From the NCBI GenBank assembly GCA_963930655.1, contig OZ005608.1:11470001-11534000 (forward strand): a DNA stretch of 64,000 bases, written 5' to 3'. The DNA is from Myrica gale (lineage: Eukaryota; Streptophyta; Magnoliopsida; Fagales; Myricaceae). Of this stretch, positions 10,620 to 22,240 are shown one piece after another. Under the pieces are notes generated by a model. The model was given only the letters and a program-made list of their open reading frames with translations. It had not been told where the DNA came from and did not search any database. Position numbers and translations under genes: made by a program. Positions within the stretch are counted from its first letter, which is position 1, and each line of letters starts with the position of its first letter.

Positions 10620-13600
10620 CTAAAGGTACTGATCCTGTATTCTCTCTTTGTTCTCTTCCCACCACGTCTTTGCATGCACCTCCCCAAACCTTTCTCGGCT
10701 GTGCAAATATAAGTGAAAATTGTCAAAAGCTGCCTCACCCTAGAATAAAAGGTCCTCATAAAATATGACAAAAACAGTATTGACATGCCAAATAAAAGGT
10801 CCTCATTGTCCTAGGCAGTTGTCGATATTGGAAAGAAGTTATATTCAGAGCATTATAATTAAAACTCTGTCGCATAATGACATGCCAAATGATGCAACAA
10901 GGAGAATGAGGTAGAGAAACTTAATTTAATTACCTGAACCTGACACGCCGGAGCTCCTTAGTGCCATCAGCTAATTGTCTGATAGTAATGTATACTCCAG
11001 GATCATCTTCCACTATCCATTCTGTCTCAATGTCACTGGCATTGCTAATGGAAACCGAAGCCTCGTCTCTAGATGAGGTTGTCGTCCGTGATGCATCCAT
11101 AGATGATGCCTCTCCCTTTGGGCCACCCATACCATAAGTACTTGACCCTGCATTGTAATGGTGGCTGCCACCTTGATCCACATGGTCAGATGGGTAGTAC
11201 CCTTTACTTCCAGAGGTTCTATGGTAATTCCTTGGTGTCCACTCCTTGTTCAATGATGATCCTATAGGGCTTTCCCTTGCTGATCCAAGCCTTGAGTACG
11301 AAGAATCTCTTTGCTGCTGAAGAGTAAAAGTAAGGTCAGTAACAGCAGATTACAAATCAGCTATATGATGGTATAAACTACATAAACAAACATCTTAAAT
11401 TGCATAGTGGGAACCCAAAATCGTCTCAAGCACACAAATAAGATCCATATATTTTGAAGCACTGCCAATTTTTGCTTTTTCAATGCTACTAAAGCAAATC
11501 CAGCCCAACAAAAAAGGAAAGATAGGAAAAACTGCATGGAGGAAACTGTTTCTTGAGTCTTTTTCTCAAAACAGATATTATGTATAAATGCTTAATTGGG
11601 TTGTCATAGAAGACAGAGAAAAATGTGTGTTGTTTAGGGGGATGATCGTTAGTTTTAAAGTGCATGTCCAACACAAACACTTTGAAAGGTCCCAAGTCTG
11701 CACACATCTTTTGATAGCTCTCATGAGAACAGACACAACCTGAGTCTCTGGCAGTGGTCAAGGATTACATTAAGCAAATAATCCAGTATACCCAGACAAA
11801 AATAAATAAATCTCTCCTCAAGACTTGCAAGGATTAATCTGTTCACCCGAGCCAAAGGAACCTCACTGGCTCTATAGAATACTGTCCCAATTAAGGAGGA
11901 ATAATGTTGGCATATTCAGGGGTTCAACATTACTAGAGGGGAAATACAATGTTGTACTGCGGATGACACAATTGCTTATTCCATGAAGGATGGACAGCAT
12001 AGCATGTGACTAGACAAAGTCTGAAGCATTTATAGTGTGTAGCCCACTGGTTAAATATGCTAATCAAGTATGATAAAAGTGATGACATACGTAGCTATTT
12101 ACCTCATCCTCAGACCTCGGGGGACTGTGAAGAGCTTGCCTATTGAATCTCTGGACATTGTAGAGCTCCATGATCCGATCGTAATTCTCACCCCACCATC
12201 TCTGTGCTTCCCATTTATTGAACATCTCTCGGCTGCAAATTCAAATGGCAAGTAACATCAGTTTACGGCTGCACAATGAATTAAGATTGGCTAACAAAAA
12301 TACTTGAAGGTATTTAAAGAAATCCTGTGTTCTAAAGGCCCAGTGGTTTGACAATCTGTCTCATACACTATCATCATGGAGACAGGACTAATCAATGCGG
12401 ACTGTTAAATCCAATCAAAGGGAGCTACAAGACTTTGGACCTGGTAGTACAGTTGTAGGCCGTGCTAGGGCTTAACCATAAGTCAGTCAAATAAATGTCC
12501 TCTAGAGGTTGATTTCCAAGACATCTTAGGCACCTCAAAATCATGAATAATTCTCAACTCAATTTATTTAGACACCCAGAGGGTGGGGGAGAAAAGATGG
12601 ATGGTAGTTTATTCCTTTTCTTCCCAGGTATAAGATTCCCGATGCTGGAATTAATCTTCACCATACCTGAAGCGTATTCGTTTAAGATCATTTCCACCAT
12701 TGGGAAGGGACACAAACGTAATGTGCACACCAGGTTCCACCTGTGCCATCCACTCCTTAGGCTCATCCTCGTCCTCAAGTACCACGTCACAAGACTGAGC
12801 AGACACAGACGCCCCTCCAGGTGTCTGGTCACCTCTCAATGCCCCAGTAAATCTCGAGTCAGATCTTGTACCAGGGTGGTGACCTGTACTTGTAAAGTCC
12901 CATGCAGGTGTTGAACTTGAGCTTGCACCTCCAAGATAGGGGTATGGAACCCCTTCAGAGATAGTATCAAAGTCTGGATAAGGCCGCTGACCTTTCTTGT
13001 AGCTGCTGGGGCCTGTGCAGGGCTTGCATTGCCGGTAAGCACCAGAAAATTTCAATGCCATGTCCTTGATCTACACATCATTAAAATTAATGATTAATAA
13101 ATACTTGCTAGTTCCATGTATGCGTTCAGCAGAAAATTTGGCTATCATATGTTTACAAATTCAATGGTATAGACCTATTGCCAAGCATTGTGGGTGGAGG
13201 ATTATGAGTGCCCGAAGAATATGGAGCAATTCCATGAAATGGAAATGTGATTTGCAGGTATCTTACTGGGTTAAAAACTAATGCACTTAATCTACATCCT
13301 AATTGTAGTCTAGAAAGTGATCCTATTGGCGAGTCATAAATAGTAGATGGGAAAAGCATCATCACCAGCTCAAGCTAAGCTGTTCCCTACGAGACTGACA
13401 GCAGACTTATTAAATATAAGAATGAAGTATATTAAATATAAGAATGAAGTAAGATAACTAGAACTGAATGTGGTCTAAACACGCTCAGTCTTCATTGTGT
13501 ACAGGCTCATGTATATAGAAGAATTGGGCATACAATGGCCATAAAAGAATGATCTCGCTAATAATTGGAACCGTAGGTTGTACAAAACTCTATTGTAGAG

Positions 13601-16600
13601 ACATGATCAAGACAAGACTGGAAAGAACGATTGAAGAAGGAAACAAGAAATAAAGAATTGCTATGAAATAATTGGAAGAAAAAACGTATCCAAAGGTGAA
13701 AGTAAGGAATACATACTTCCAGGGGGTGTCAATTTAGTGGACATAGACTTTCAAATTTCATAGTTCTGTTTCAATAGAAAAATGGGAAACCCAAGAATGG
13801 AGAAAATCAGGCGCACAAACAAGATTTGACAATACGTGGCACATGCAATTCCTTTAACTTGAGTGTAGAGAACGGCGTATGTACCATACTGCAATATCTA
13901 GACATCAATGTCGGAAAAGACTTTTTTCAGTGTTTCAAAATGAGCTTTCCATGCTTATGTTGCCTCTGAAAGGATCTTTCATCCAATAGACCTCTTCTAT
14001 TGAAAAGAGCATTTGCAATCGCCTCATGTTCTATGGATGGATTCCGCTTGTGCATATCAAATGTTTTGTTCACGAACAAAGGATCCAGCATTCCAGCCTA
14101 GAACTCAGAGCAGTTCGAGGTGCTATTTTCTCAAAATTATCGAGACACACCATTCAGAATAAAGGGTCCATAACGTGAAGTCACTTGTGATGCATTATTA
14201 ATACATCCAGTTAGTAAAAAACATATCCTCTGTCAACAGAGCCAAAGCGGCCGAGAAAACTACAGCTCAAAGACCAACTTATCAAACAATCTTCAAACCC
14301 CACACACCTAGAGTGATCAGGATCAAACCCACTCCCTTCTCTCCTAATGATGGGATATGCAAGTAAGGTCAAAACTGAGGGGATGTTCGTTTGGAAGAAA
14401 TTTGTAGGATTCTGATAAAATTATGAATATTTAGGTGATGTTAAAGTTGTACTGACATGCGTGCAGAAGTTGTTAAAAATGATTGATGTTTGTAAAAAAA
14501 AGGTAATAAAGTGTTGTATTGGAATACGTATGTTTTGTGATGTTTATATTGTAAAAAGAAAAAAGTAGGATCCAAATCCTAAAAAACATCACCTCAGTGT
14601 GGCTCCTTCTACTCTCAAGTATCACCCTGGATACTTATGGTTTCCGATACTTCAGTAGAAAAGCTTAAAACATGGACAAACTTACTACTTAGTGGAGAGA
14701 ATGTATACAGGAAACGGACGAAACCCATGACTTAAGGCTTCTCCACTTGGTGCTAAGATAGAGGTGTTCTGTTCAACGGAACAGAGAAATTTCAGTAGAA
14801 AGGCTTAAAACGAGGACAAACTTAGTAGTTAGCCTAGAGAATAGAGACAGAGAGAGGTTTGAAATACCCTTCTCCTCAAAACAGCTTATATTCTATACAA
14901 AAAGGTGTATGTTATACAATTTTCTAAATGCCAAAACCATCGCCCAACTTATATCCACTTGTACGGGTCAAGTTAACTTGCTCAATAAAAAAACTTCGCC
15001 TAGCAGCTAAATTCTCTTATTGTCTAATAAACTAGTAAACAATGACTGACCGTTTACAAAAAGGAAAAACAAAAGTTGTTTAGGCGTGATCTGGAAATGG
15101 AAACAGTGTAGGAAGAGACACAGTCAGAGCTCACAATCTGAAATGTAAATAGTCTCCCTTTTTCTATGTCATTTGATGGTGGCTCTTAAAATCCAGTGAA
15201 ATCGACAAGAATTCAGCGATGGGTCACTCAAAGGATACTAATAAGGCAGTCTTTTTCTTGATATGCGTCTTGTCTTTTCTCAGATCCCCAAGACTGCTTG
15301 ATGTGGAATGTGGTAGTCATTACTCTCTCTCTCCCCAATTACCTACAACGACGAAGACTAGACCAAAAGACAAATACTACCACTTCCCAACAGTAAAGAT
15401 TCTCTCTGGTGTCGGCCTACATACAAGAAAAGTTCCAGCTGCTTGAAAACAGAAACAAAACGAAAGACCAGTCTCAAATTAATCGAAGTCAATCACTTTG
15501 AACTAAATGGCTTATCTCCCGCTATGCGTGTGGGAACCATCCGTGAACAAATTCACCATGGAAACGTTTTAAAAAAAAAAGCTCATATCAATTCAAGAGA
15601 ACAAAACAACTCGTACTAACCTAGAACTTACGTGATTTAGGAAACCGGTTCCACTAACCCACTGCATAAACTTTTCGGAAGGAAAAAATTTAAATAATGT
15701 ATAGTGCTTCTTGGATACAGACAAATGTAATTGTATTTATAGTTTCCATACGAAACAACCTCTATATAAATGAAAGAAAAAGAGAAACAATAACAAGTGA
15801 AAACGAAATCTTCAATAAAAGTGAAAACACATTACAAAGTGGAATAAAAATTACAAGGAACGCCTAGGCCTTCGAGTGGGGGGCAAAAAGGAATGTATTG
15901 AGAGCTCACTAATGTGGAATTAACAAAACAAAGAATTATTAAAAGTAGGCAGATGTGAGCATATCCCTGACTCGAGCAGCCCCTAAATAAGGGGATTCTG
16001 TTCATACTCTATCTTTCCTTTTTCCTCAGAACAAGGTGGGTCACGCAGATACAGTGGCCACTCTAATGAAAGATGATTGGAGTAGTAAAGTGTTGCTCAC
16101 TCGAGAAGTTGTCAGCTACCCCCATTGATTGGAAGAGAATTTTGGCCTTATATGTAATAACATCCATTTAAACCAAAAGTGGGGAGGGATTTCATGCAAA
16201 GCCGATGGAGAGTACAAATTATATTTGCTCATTTGCTGGAAATCTAAAATATCAAAAGCAAAAAGGGAGAAAAACTCGAGAACCCATAAAACGAAAATAT
16301 CCACTGGATATCAATCAACAGCGTGGGCGTGACTCTCGAAAGAATGCCAATTTGGGGGTAGAGTTAAGCCTTGGCACGTCAAAAGTTGCACGTGACAAAA
16401 ATGGAATAAAAGCTGGAGAAAGGAGATTCCATGGTGCATCACACGCAAGAGAAGCAGCTCAATATTAGGCACCCTATAACATTAGGGAGCGGAAAGAGCA
16501 GTGGCAGTACGTATATCTCTGTTGGCGTGAAAGATGCCAGAAGACTGGTCCCCAGCCCCCACCATATCTGACCCTAACCTATTGGGGTTACGATTTGGTT

Positions 16601-16830
16601 TTTTCACGAATATGGCAAAGAAAGTTGCTGAAAAAGCAAGACTGCGGACGAAGGAAACCAGAGAGAGAGCTAGAAATCTATCTATTATATATATATAGTG
16701 AGGGTGTAGGATTACGAACCTGCGCCGTCAGGCTTTTGACGGCTTCTTTGGATCTCGGTGTCCCACTGTCACGCGCTCCTACTTCCTCCCCGCCATCCTC
16801 TCCCTTCGAGCATGCTATGCATGTAAACAT
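10620..16830 (-). CDS. BRXL2: BREVIS RADIX-like protein (BRXL2-like), five coding exons
   Basis: Coding exons on the minus strand are 16830-16720, 13070-12667, 12232-12103, 11316-10934 and 10698-10620, all with GT..AG borders and consistent phase, giving 368 residues. The family length (Arabidopsis BRXL2) is about 374. Exon 1 gives MFTCIACSKG and KEAVKSLTAQ, the conserved N-terminal BRX_N block with the CxxC-like pair; exon 2 continues IKDMALKFSGAYRQCKPC. BRX domain 1 (about residues 141-198) shows PKEWMAQVEPGVHITF, NDLKRIRF, SREMFNKWEAQRWWGENYD. BRX domain 2 (about 313-368) shows EWIVEDDPGVYITIRQL, ELRRVRF, SRERFGEVHAKTWWEEN and ends DQYL. Paralogue choice rests on the linker (PYPDFDTISEGVPYPYLGG, SAQSCDVVLEDE), which resembles BRXL2 rather than BRX or BRXL4. 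Known of the family: plasma-membrane-associated and nuclear regulators acting in root vascular growth, auxin transport and stomatal-lineage polarity. All exons are intact. Confidence 0.95.
10934..11316 (-). other. BRXL2-like exon 4 with tandem NAGNAG acceptor
   Basis: On the minus strand the intron ends ...CTCTTCAG followed at once by CAG. Use of the first AG gives QQRDSSYS, use of the second gives QRDSSYS, a one-glutamine difference that preserves the frame. The exon carries a serine/glycine-rich linker and the first half of BRX domain 2. Confidence 0.75.
13071..16719 (-). other. First intron of the BRXL2-like gene, 3.65 kb, MITE-bearing
   Basis: The donor is GCGCAG|GTTCGT and the acceptor is GTGTAG|ATCAAG. 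It separates the 37-codon first exon from the rest. It contains a MITE at 14379-14590. I see no other gene inside; open frames at 15219-15446 and 16116-16468 look like chance. Confidence 0.85.
14379..14590 (+). repeat. MITE, GGGGATGTTCG family, in BRXL2-like intron 1
   Basis: It starts GGGGATGTTCGTTTGG and ends near AAAAAACATCACC. It shares an internal core (GTTAAAGTTGTA, TGATGTTTGTAAAAA, AATAAAGTGTTGTATTG, TTTTGTGATGTTT) with 17313-17535 and, in inverted orientation, with 35247-35487. Confidence 0.75.
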
Positions 16831-16920
16831 CTTCTCCCTTCTTCACCTCTTTACCCCTGGCACAGCAAATCATTTACATTTCAATACCATAAACGTTGAA
16901 TATATTGTAATTTTTTTCGT

Positions 16921-16930
16921 GCTTATATAA
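16921..16930 (-). promoter_or_regulatory. Candidate TATA box close to the BRXL2-like start
   Basis: On the minus strand TTATATAAGC lies about 90 bases upstream of the ATG at 16830, a suitable distance for a short leader. It competes with a more distal candidate at 18954-18967. Confidence 0.35.
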
Positions 16931-17312
16931 GATGAAAATGGTGCTAAAATTATCCCTTTACTTTACAATACTACAAATTATCACTTTATACTGTAATTTC
17001 TGGTACAATTCGGACTATAAAAAAACGCTCTTTTTGGAATCTAATCCATCTTTATGCGAAATTACTACACTGCCCATGCTGCTGCATGGATTTTTCTGGG
17101 GGTAAATTTGGCCAATTAACAGGAAAAAAAAACAACAGGGTAAGAAGAAAAAAGTACAATCTGCATCTGCTCTTTGGTTCAGGATACATTCCCCGAGTGG
17201 ACCGCCGCACACCTCTCGGACTTTGGAAATAAAAGTTAGTGTCTTAGTGCTAAATAACCATATCAACTGCTTAGAAGAAGAAGAAAAAAAACAGGTGTAC
17301 TAAAATCTAGGC

Positions 17313-17535
17313 CGTGTTAGTATTCAGAATATTCGTAGGATATTGAATATTTTAAGAATTTTATATGATATTAAAGTTGTATTAGGATCCGTGTAAAATT
17401 TGTTAAAAGTAATTGTTGTTTGTAAAAAGAGTAATAAAATGTTGTATTGAAATACGTGTGTTTTGTGATGTTTGGATTGTAAAAAAAAATGTAGGATATG
17501 AATCTTACAAAAATTATAGGAATCCAACATGCCCC
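17313..17535 (+). repeat. MITE, second copy of the GGGGATGTTCG family
   Basis: It shares the core GATATTAAAGTTGTATTAG, TTGTTTGTAAAAAGAGTAAT, AAATGTTGTATTGAAATACG and TTTTGTGATGTTTGGATTG with the copy at 14379-14590. It sits in the upstream region of the BRXL2-like gene. Confidence 0.75.
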
Positions 17536-18518
17536 TAATAATTTTACCAAATCACAGGGAAAAAAGAACACGCACACAAACACAGCACTGAAATAACCAA
17601 TCCAGTCAAATAGAAAATGGAAATTCTTCTGGGTTTCTTTTAGCTCATTTGCCCATTTGATTTTTCTCGAGAAAACAGGTTGGTCCCGGATAGAAAGAGT
17701 AAAGCGTATCAAAAGAAAAGAGGGGTCGGCTCGGGATCAGAGAAAAGAATAAAGAAAGCAGTTGAGATATAATTGAAAAAGAAGAATAGAAGCAAAAAAT
17801 GTGGGCATTTGGGCATTTGAGGGCGGTCTCATTACATTACAGCGACCGACTGTGGGTTTATGTGCGTGCTGTAATGCACAAAGCCGCATAAAAAACCAAA
17901 GTTCGTGCAAGCCGAAGTTTCTGACAAACCCCAATTATCACAAGAAAACAAAAACTTGGGTTCCTCTTCTTTTCATTGTGTAAATTACATCCCCTCCTAG
18001 CGCTTCGAAGAATTCCAAAAGCAACTTAAGACAACAGAGTAAACTAAAACTTTTTTTTCTCTCTGTTCTGTTTTTTGTTTTGTTTGGTTTTGTTTTGTTT
18101 TCCTTTGCTGGTCGAGGTATGAAAGCTGTGTATGAGTGGACAAGGAGACATATGAGTAAGGATCACACACTAGCATTAGAAAGTAGTGCCCCCGTTATTA
18201 AATACCGCCATTACTATACGAAAACGACTTACCCAAAGCCAACCCTGAACAAAACTGTTCCTCCTCCACTCCGAGTCCCTCTTTAGCGCTGGCAAGTTAA
18301 AAGTTTTGTTCTCCACTGCAAGTCCCAAGTCCCAATCACAGGTAAACTCTTAAAAAAAACAGCCTCTTAGTCTTCCGGCTGCAAGCCAACATTGAAATGC
18401 AAACCGTGATGTTATGAGAAGGAAAAGCAAATCCAAATCTGTTGACAAACTTGGAGAACTGGATCTTATTTGGTTGCTGAGAAAACACGGAAAACAGAGA
18501 ACCAAATTCTTGCTCTTA

Positions 18519-18930
18519 CCTCGCGATAACTCTTCTCAAAACAAACCCAATAAGATTATTATTTCCTTCTTTTGGGCGAGCTCTGATTTTCTCCAGCTCG
18601 GCAGTTGTGAATGGCCATATAATAGAAGCAAAATGTTTTTGAAAACTCGATCTCTCCCGGACTCCCTCCTCTGCTGATATCTAAATCCCATTAATCTCCC
18701 CTTAGAATCTCAACTCAAAAGACCTATAAAGCGGAACAAAAAACAGCAGCTCTGCTCTGTCAGACGTAACAAGGCTGGTGAACTTAGACCGGGAAAATCT
18801 TGGCCGGCACAAATATCCGGTGAGGTATCGGGGTGGAATCCGAAATGATAGAAAAGCAAATGTCTCGGACGGGAGCTCCGGTTTTCACGTTACAGAATAC
18901 AATCCCAAAAATGGGAAAATCATCGACAAT
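18519..18930 (-). other. Possible 5' leader exon of the BRXL2-like gene
   Basis: On the minus strand a TATA-like run (18954-18967) is followed by a relatively GC-rich 400-base stretch and a strong donor, GCGAG|GTAAGAGC, at 18518. A candidate acceptor, TTTGCTGTGCCAG|GGG, lies shortly upstream of the coding start (near 16856). Together these would form a leader exon with a 1.6 kb leader intron. This is inference from splice-site shape only; no conserved protein is encoded here. Confidence 0.35.
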
Positions 18931-18953
18931 AGGAGAGGAAGAATGGGGTTCGC

Positions 18954-18967
18954 GTATATATATATAG
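18954..18967 (-). promoter_or_regulatory. Candidate distal TATA box
   Basis: CTATATATATATAC followed by GCG on the minus strand lies upstream of the possible leader exon. A dinucleotide run could be chance. Confidence 0.3.
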
Positions 18968-19060
18968 TTCAGAGACTTCACGGCGTCGAAGTTTGCCGTT
19001 TGCAATAACGGGAAAAGAGTGTGTCCGTTAGTTTGAAACGGTTAAGAGGGAGCTGAGTCG

Positions 19061-21333
19061 AACAACAGGTCGTGAGAACGGACGACACTTTGGGTCCACA
19101 TGTCTAGGCGATGTAACGAACGGGGGGATCTAATAACGTGTACTGGTGGAATAGTACGTGGCATAGCGTCATTGGGTAGAGTTTATTCAAAAGATAAATA
19201 TTTTTTCTTCTATTTGACATGTTTTGAACCCATCACGTCAGGGGACTTCTGTCTGAGGTACGTGGATCTTAAAGGGAGAAATCTCAAAAACTTGAAAAAA
19301 AAAGAGAAAAAAAAAAAACTCTTAATCCATGTCAAATTCTAAATGTGAGTTTCAAACCATCTCATGCTATTTTGGTGATGTTTGATACTCAAAATATTGT
19401 AAAATTTTATTTTTTATTTATAGATATCTTGTAAAATCATTTTAGAAAAGCATAATAAAGTTAATTAAATTTATATATCTCTAAGATTTTCAATGAAATT
19501 TGAATCGGTTGGCATTTTCTTCTCCGAGTAAAAAAAGAAGGATCTTAATCAGATATAGAATAAATAAAAATAAACCAAAAAAATACTTTTCTTTTGCATG
19601 TGTATAGAATGGAAGCATCTTCACCGGAGATTAATCACAAATCATATATATGTACCTTTTGAATTTATTAATAAAAATAAATGAAAAACTAATTTTTTGA
19701 GACTTCTTCCTGATCTGCTTATCAATAGTAATTATTTGAATCTCAACTATTTGTTCTAAAATTGTTAAGATAAATTTTAATATATCAGTACCCATTATTT
19801 TTCAAATTTAGATATATTATCATATTAGCATATGGTATATTTGAAATTAAGACAACAGTATTTAAGATATAAAGGCACCCAGCTAGTAGAGTAGCTGCAC
19901 CAGGCCTTTGTGAACCAGATTAGGATATAGTTGTCCCAATTGAGAAATGCATTAACAGAGTTCAATGACAAATTCTGAACACTTCAACTGGCCCCACAAC
20001 TAGTATTTTCATGTTGTTATCACAAGTAACTCAATCATGAGGTCATTAATCCACCCAACTGGAGGATACACGATAAAGTTTTTAATTTTTGTAACGAGGG
20101 AAAACCTTTGACACCTCCTTGAATTCGGACAGATTTGGCTTAAATTGAACTTATTGTCAGCCCTTGACGCTAGAAGCAAACCCACGAAGACTTGACATTA
20201 ATCCAAGGTTTTGAAGTTTTGTAACTTAAAAATTTAGACCTTTTCTATTTAAGCGAAAGATTAACAGAAAATTCAAAAAAATAAAGGATTTTTTTTAAGT
20301 AAAAAAAGAAAAGGATTAATAATGTAAGGATTGAAGTGATCTCACACTCTTAGTATGATCACTTGGCTCATTAATTCATTATTATAGGATTTAGTTAGAG
20401 GGCTCAAATTAATTAATTTTAGTAATTTAAAGACTTAATGTGATCAACTTAATATTTTCAAATCTTGAAGTGACATTGACGGTAATATATATATATATGC
20501 CTTCCCAATTCTCACAAAGTATATATTATATTTTTAATTTCAATCTTGCTTACTAATTCATCCACATTATAAATATATGGTTTGTTTCAAACTTTTTTCT
20601 ACAAAGCCATGGCTTATTAATTAATATTGTAGTATCCTTAGTGCTTAAGAATGTATAGTTGGTTTGTCATCTTAATCCCTGGGTTCTGCATTTTGAATCT
20701 ACTCTCGGCTATATTACTCCTATTTAAGTTCAAAAGTGCACGTACTGGGGCAAGCATAGAAGGCCAATTTGATGTTTCTTTTCATAGTCTCTCTCTCTAT
20801 ATAGATATACTATATTCTCTTTATAACTTTATTCACTGAGATTCCTAAGGAAAGATTGGACAGCTTGGATTGAAAACGTCCATGGCTAAATGTAGTAGTA
20901 GGCAGTAGCCTTAAGCTTGCTAAGCAAAGGCAAACAAGACAAATAAACAAATGGTTACTGGTAAGTCTTGCATGCATGACATATGCCTCTGCAACGTCTA
21001 GCCAAGCTAACCAGCTAGGAGACTCTATTTTAACTGAAACGAATGCGATTCACATGTGTTCTTAACTTGAATGATTTTTCAACTTTTCCCCATGTTTTGC
21101 TTTTTCCAAAAGGTCCTCACTGTCTCGACTCGTACTCGATATATATATCCCTCCGGCCTAAAGCTACAATAACAACAGCTCTATATTCTCTGTTCTTTCC
21201 ATATCGCAGTCGCAGCCGACTGGATTGGAGAGCCATTTTAACAGTTATAGCGAAAAAATTCTGCAACAAGAAAAACAGCTCACGGAAATGAAAGTAATAA
21301 GAGCAACATATATTAGTATATATAATTACCACA

Positions 21334-21364
<31 letters not shown>

Positions 21365-21370
21365 ACTGTT
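19061..21370. other. Intergenic, AT-rich; (TA)n tract near 21336-21365
   Basis: No credible coding frame or repeat boundary is visible. A perfect (TA)n run of about 28 bases occurs at 21336-21365 and a shorter one near 20490. There is nothing else I can support. Confidence 0.5.
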
Positions 21371-21379
21371 AGTTCGTGT

Positions 21380-22240
21380 ATTCAAAGGGACATAGAATTA
21401 CCAGCCATGACAGTCTTTATTTGGGCAAGGTACGTACAATCCGTAAACCTGCTGTGTGAGGTCCAATCGGATTGCGCGAGCACTTGGCTCCCGCCGCTGG
21501 CGAAGGAATCAAAGACTAATACAAATCCAAATTGGAATGTAACAAGATCTTCAATCATCTTGTCCAACTGATGACACCACCGAAAAGAGATTCTACAAAG
21601 CAAAAGCTATTTGGTTCCCACGGCTCCGAGGTGTATTTGTCCTCTTCTACGACCTTTACCTGACTAGGCATGACGGTCAAAGCCCAGCCCCCCTGATGGC
21701 TGTGGTTCTAGTCAGAGAAATTTAGTACGGAAACCAGACAGTCAAGCCACTGACTACCGGCTACGACCGGTGACTAAACGCCCTCTCGGGCCGAGAGAGT
21801 GTACTGGGTGTTGTCGGTTTGTCAGCGATTGGTTGGCATGGGGTGGTATCAGGGGTATTTGGTGCTTTGGCATTGCGGGCAAGCCAGTTGCTTTTTATTT
21901 TTATTTTGTTAACTTTAACCCATTACTGCCGTTTGGTCCTTAGCTTTATTCCTGGGGCTAACCTCTCTTTATGCAAAGAATGCTTGGGATAGAGGGACAG
22001 CAAAACCCCAACTCCTACTACGAACCCCTCTTTCTCTCTCTAGACTGCCACCAACAGTGTTCTTTTGACGTTAATATGGCTCTCTTTCCACCCCTCTTAG
22101 ATGGTCATGCCACGTGGCAACATGTGGGGTGCCAAGCTTTAGCTAAAGAGGTTCTTACAAGATCTTCTTAAGCAAGAAAAGCATATTCAAGGTCCAAAGC
22201 CATTCCCCCCTCTCTCCATCCCCCCATTAGTTTGGCTATG
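21380..22240. promoter_or_regulatory. Relatively GC-rich intergenic island with a G-box
   Basis: This stretch is clearly richer in G and C than its surroundings and has no coding frame I recognise. It includes GCCACGTGGC (22103-22112), a palindromic G-box, and short inverted repeats such as CTCTCGGGCCGAGAG (21783-21797). It could be a promoter, enhancer or non-coding RNA locus. There is no coding gene beside it on either strand. Confidence 0.3.

Noticed and set aside
12543..12914. Plus-strand 123-codon frame with RCxC-like end
   Set aside because: It lies antisense to BRXL2-like exon 2, whose minus-strand reading is clearly the coding one.
18784..19008. Overlapping open frames on both strands near 18.9 kb
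   Set aside because: No family signature; better explained as promoter or leader of the BRXL2-like gene.
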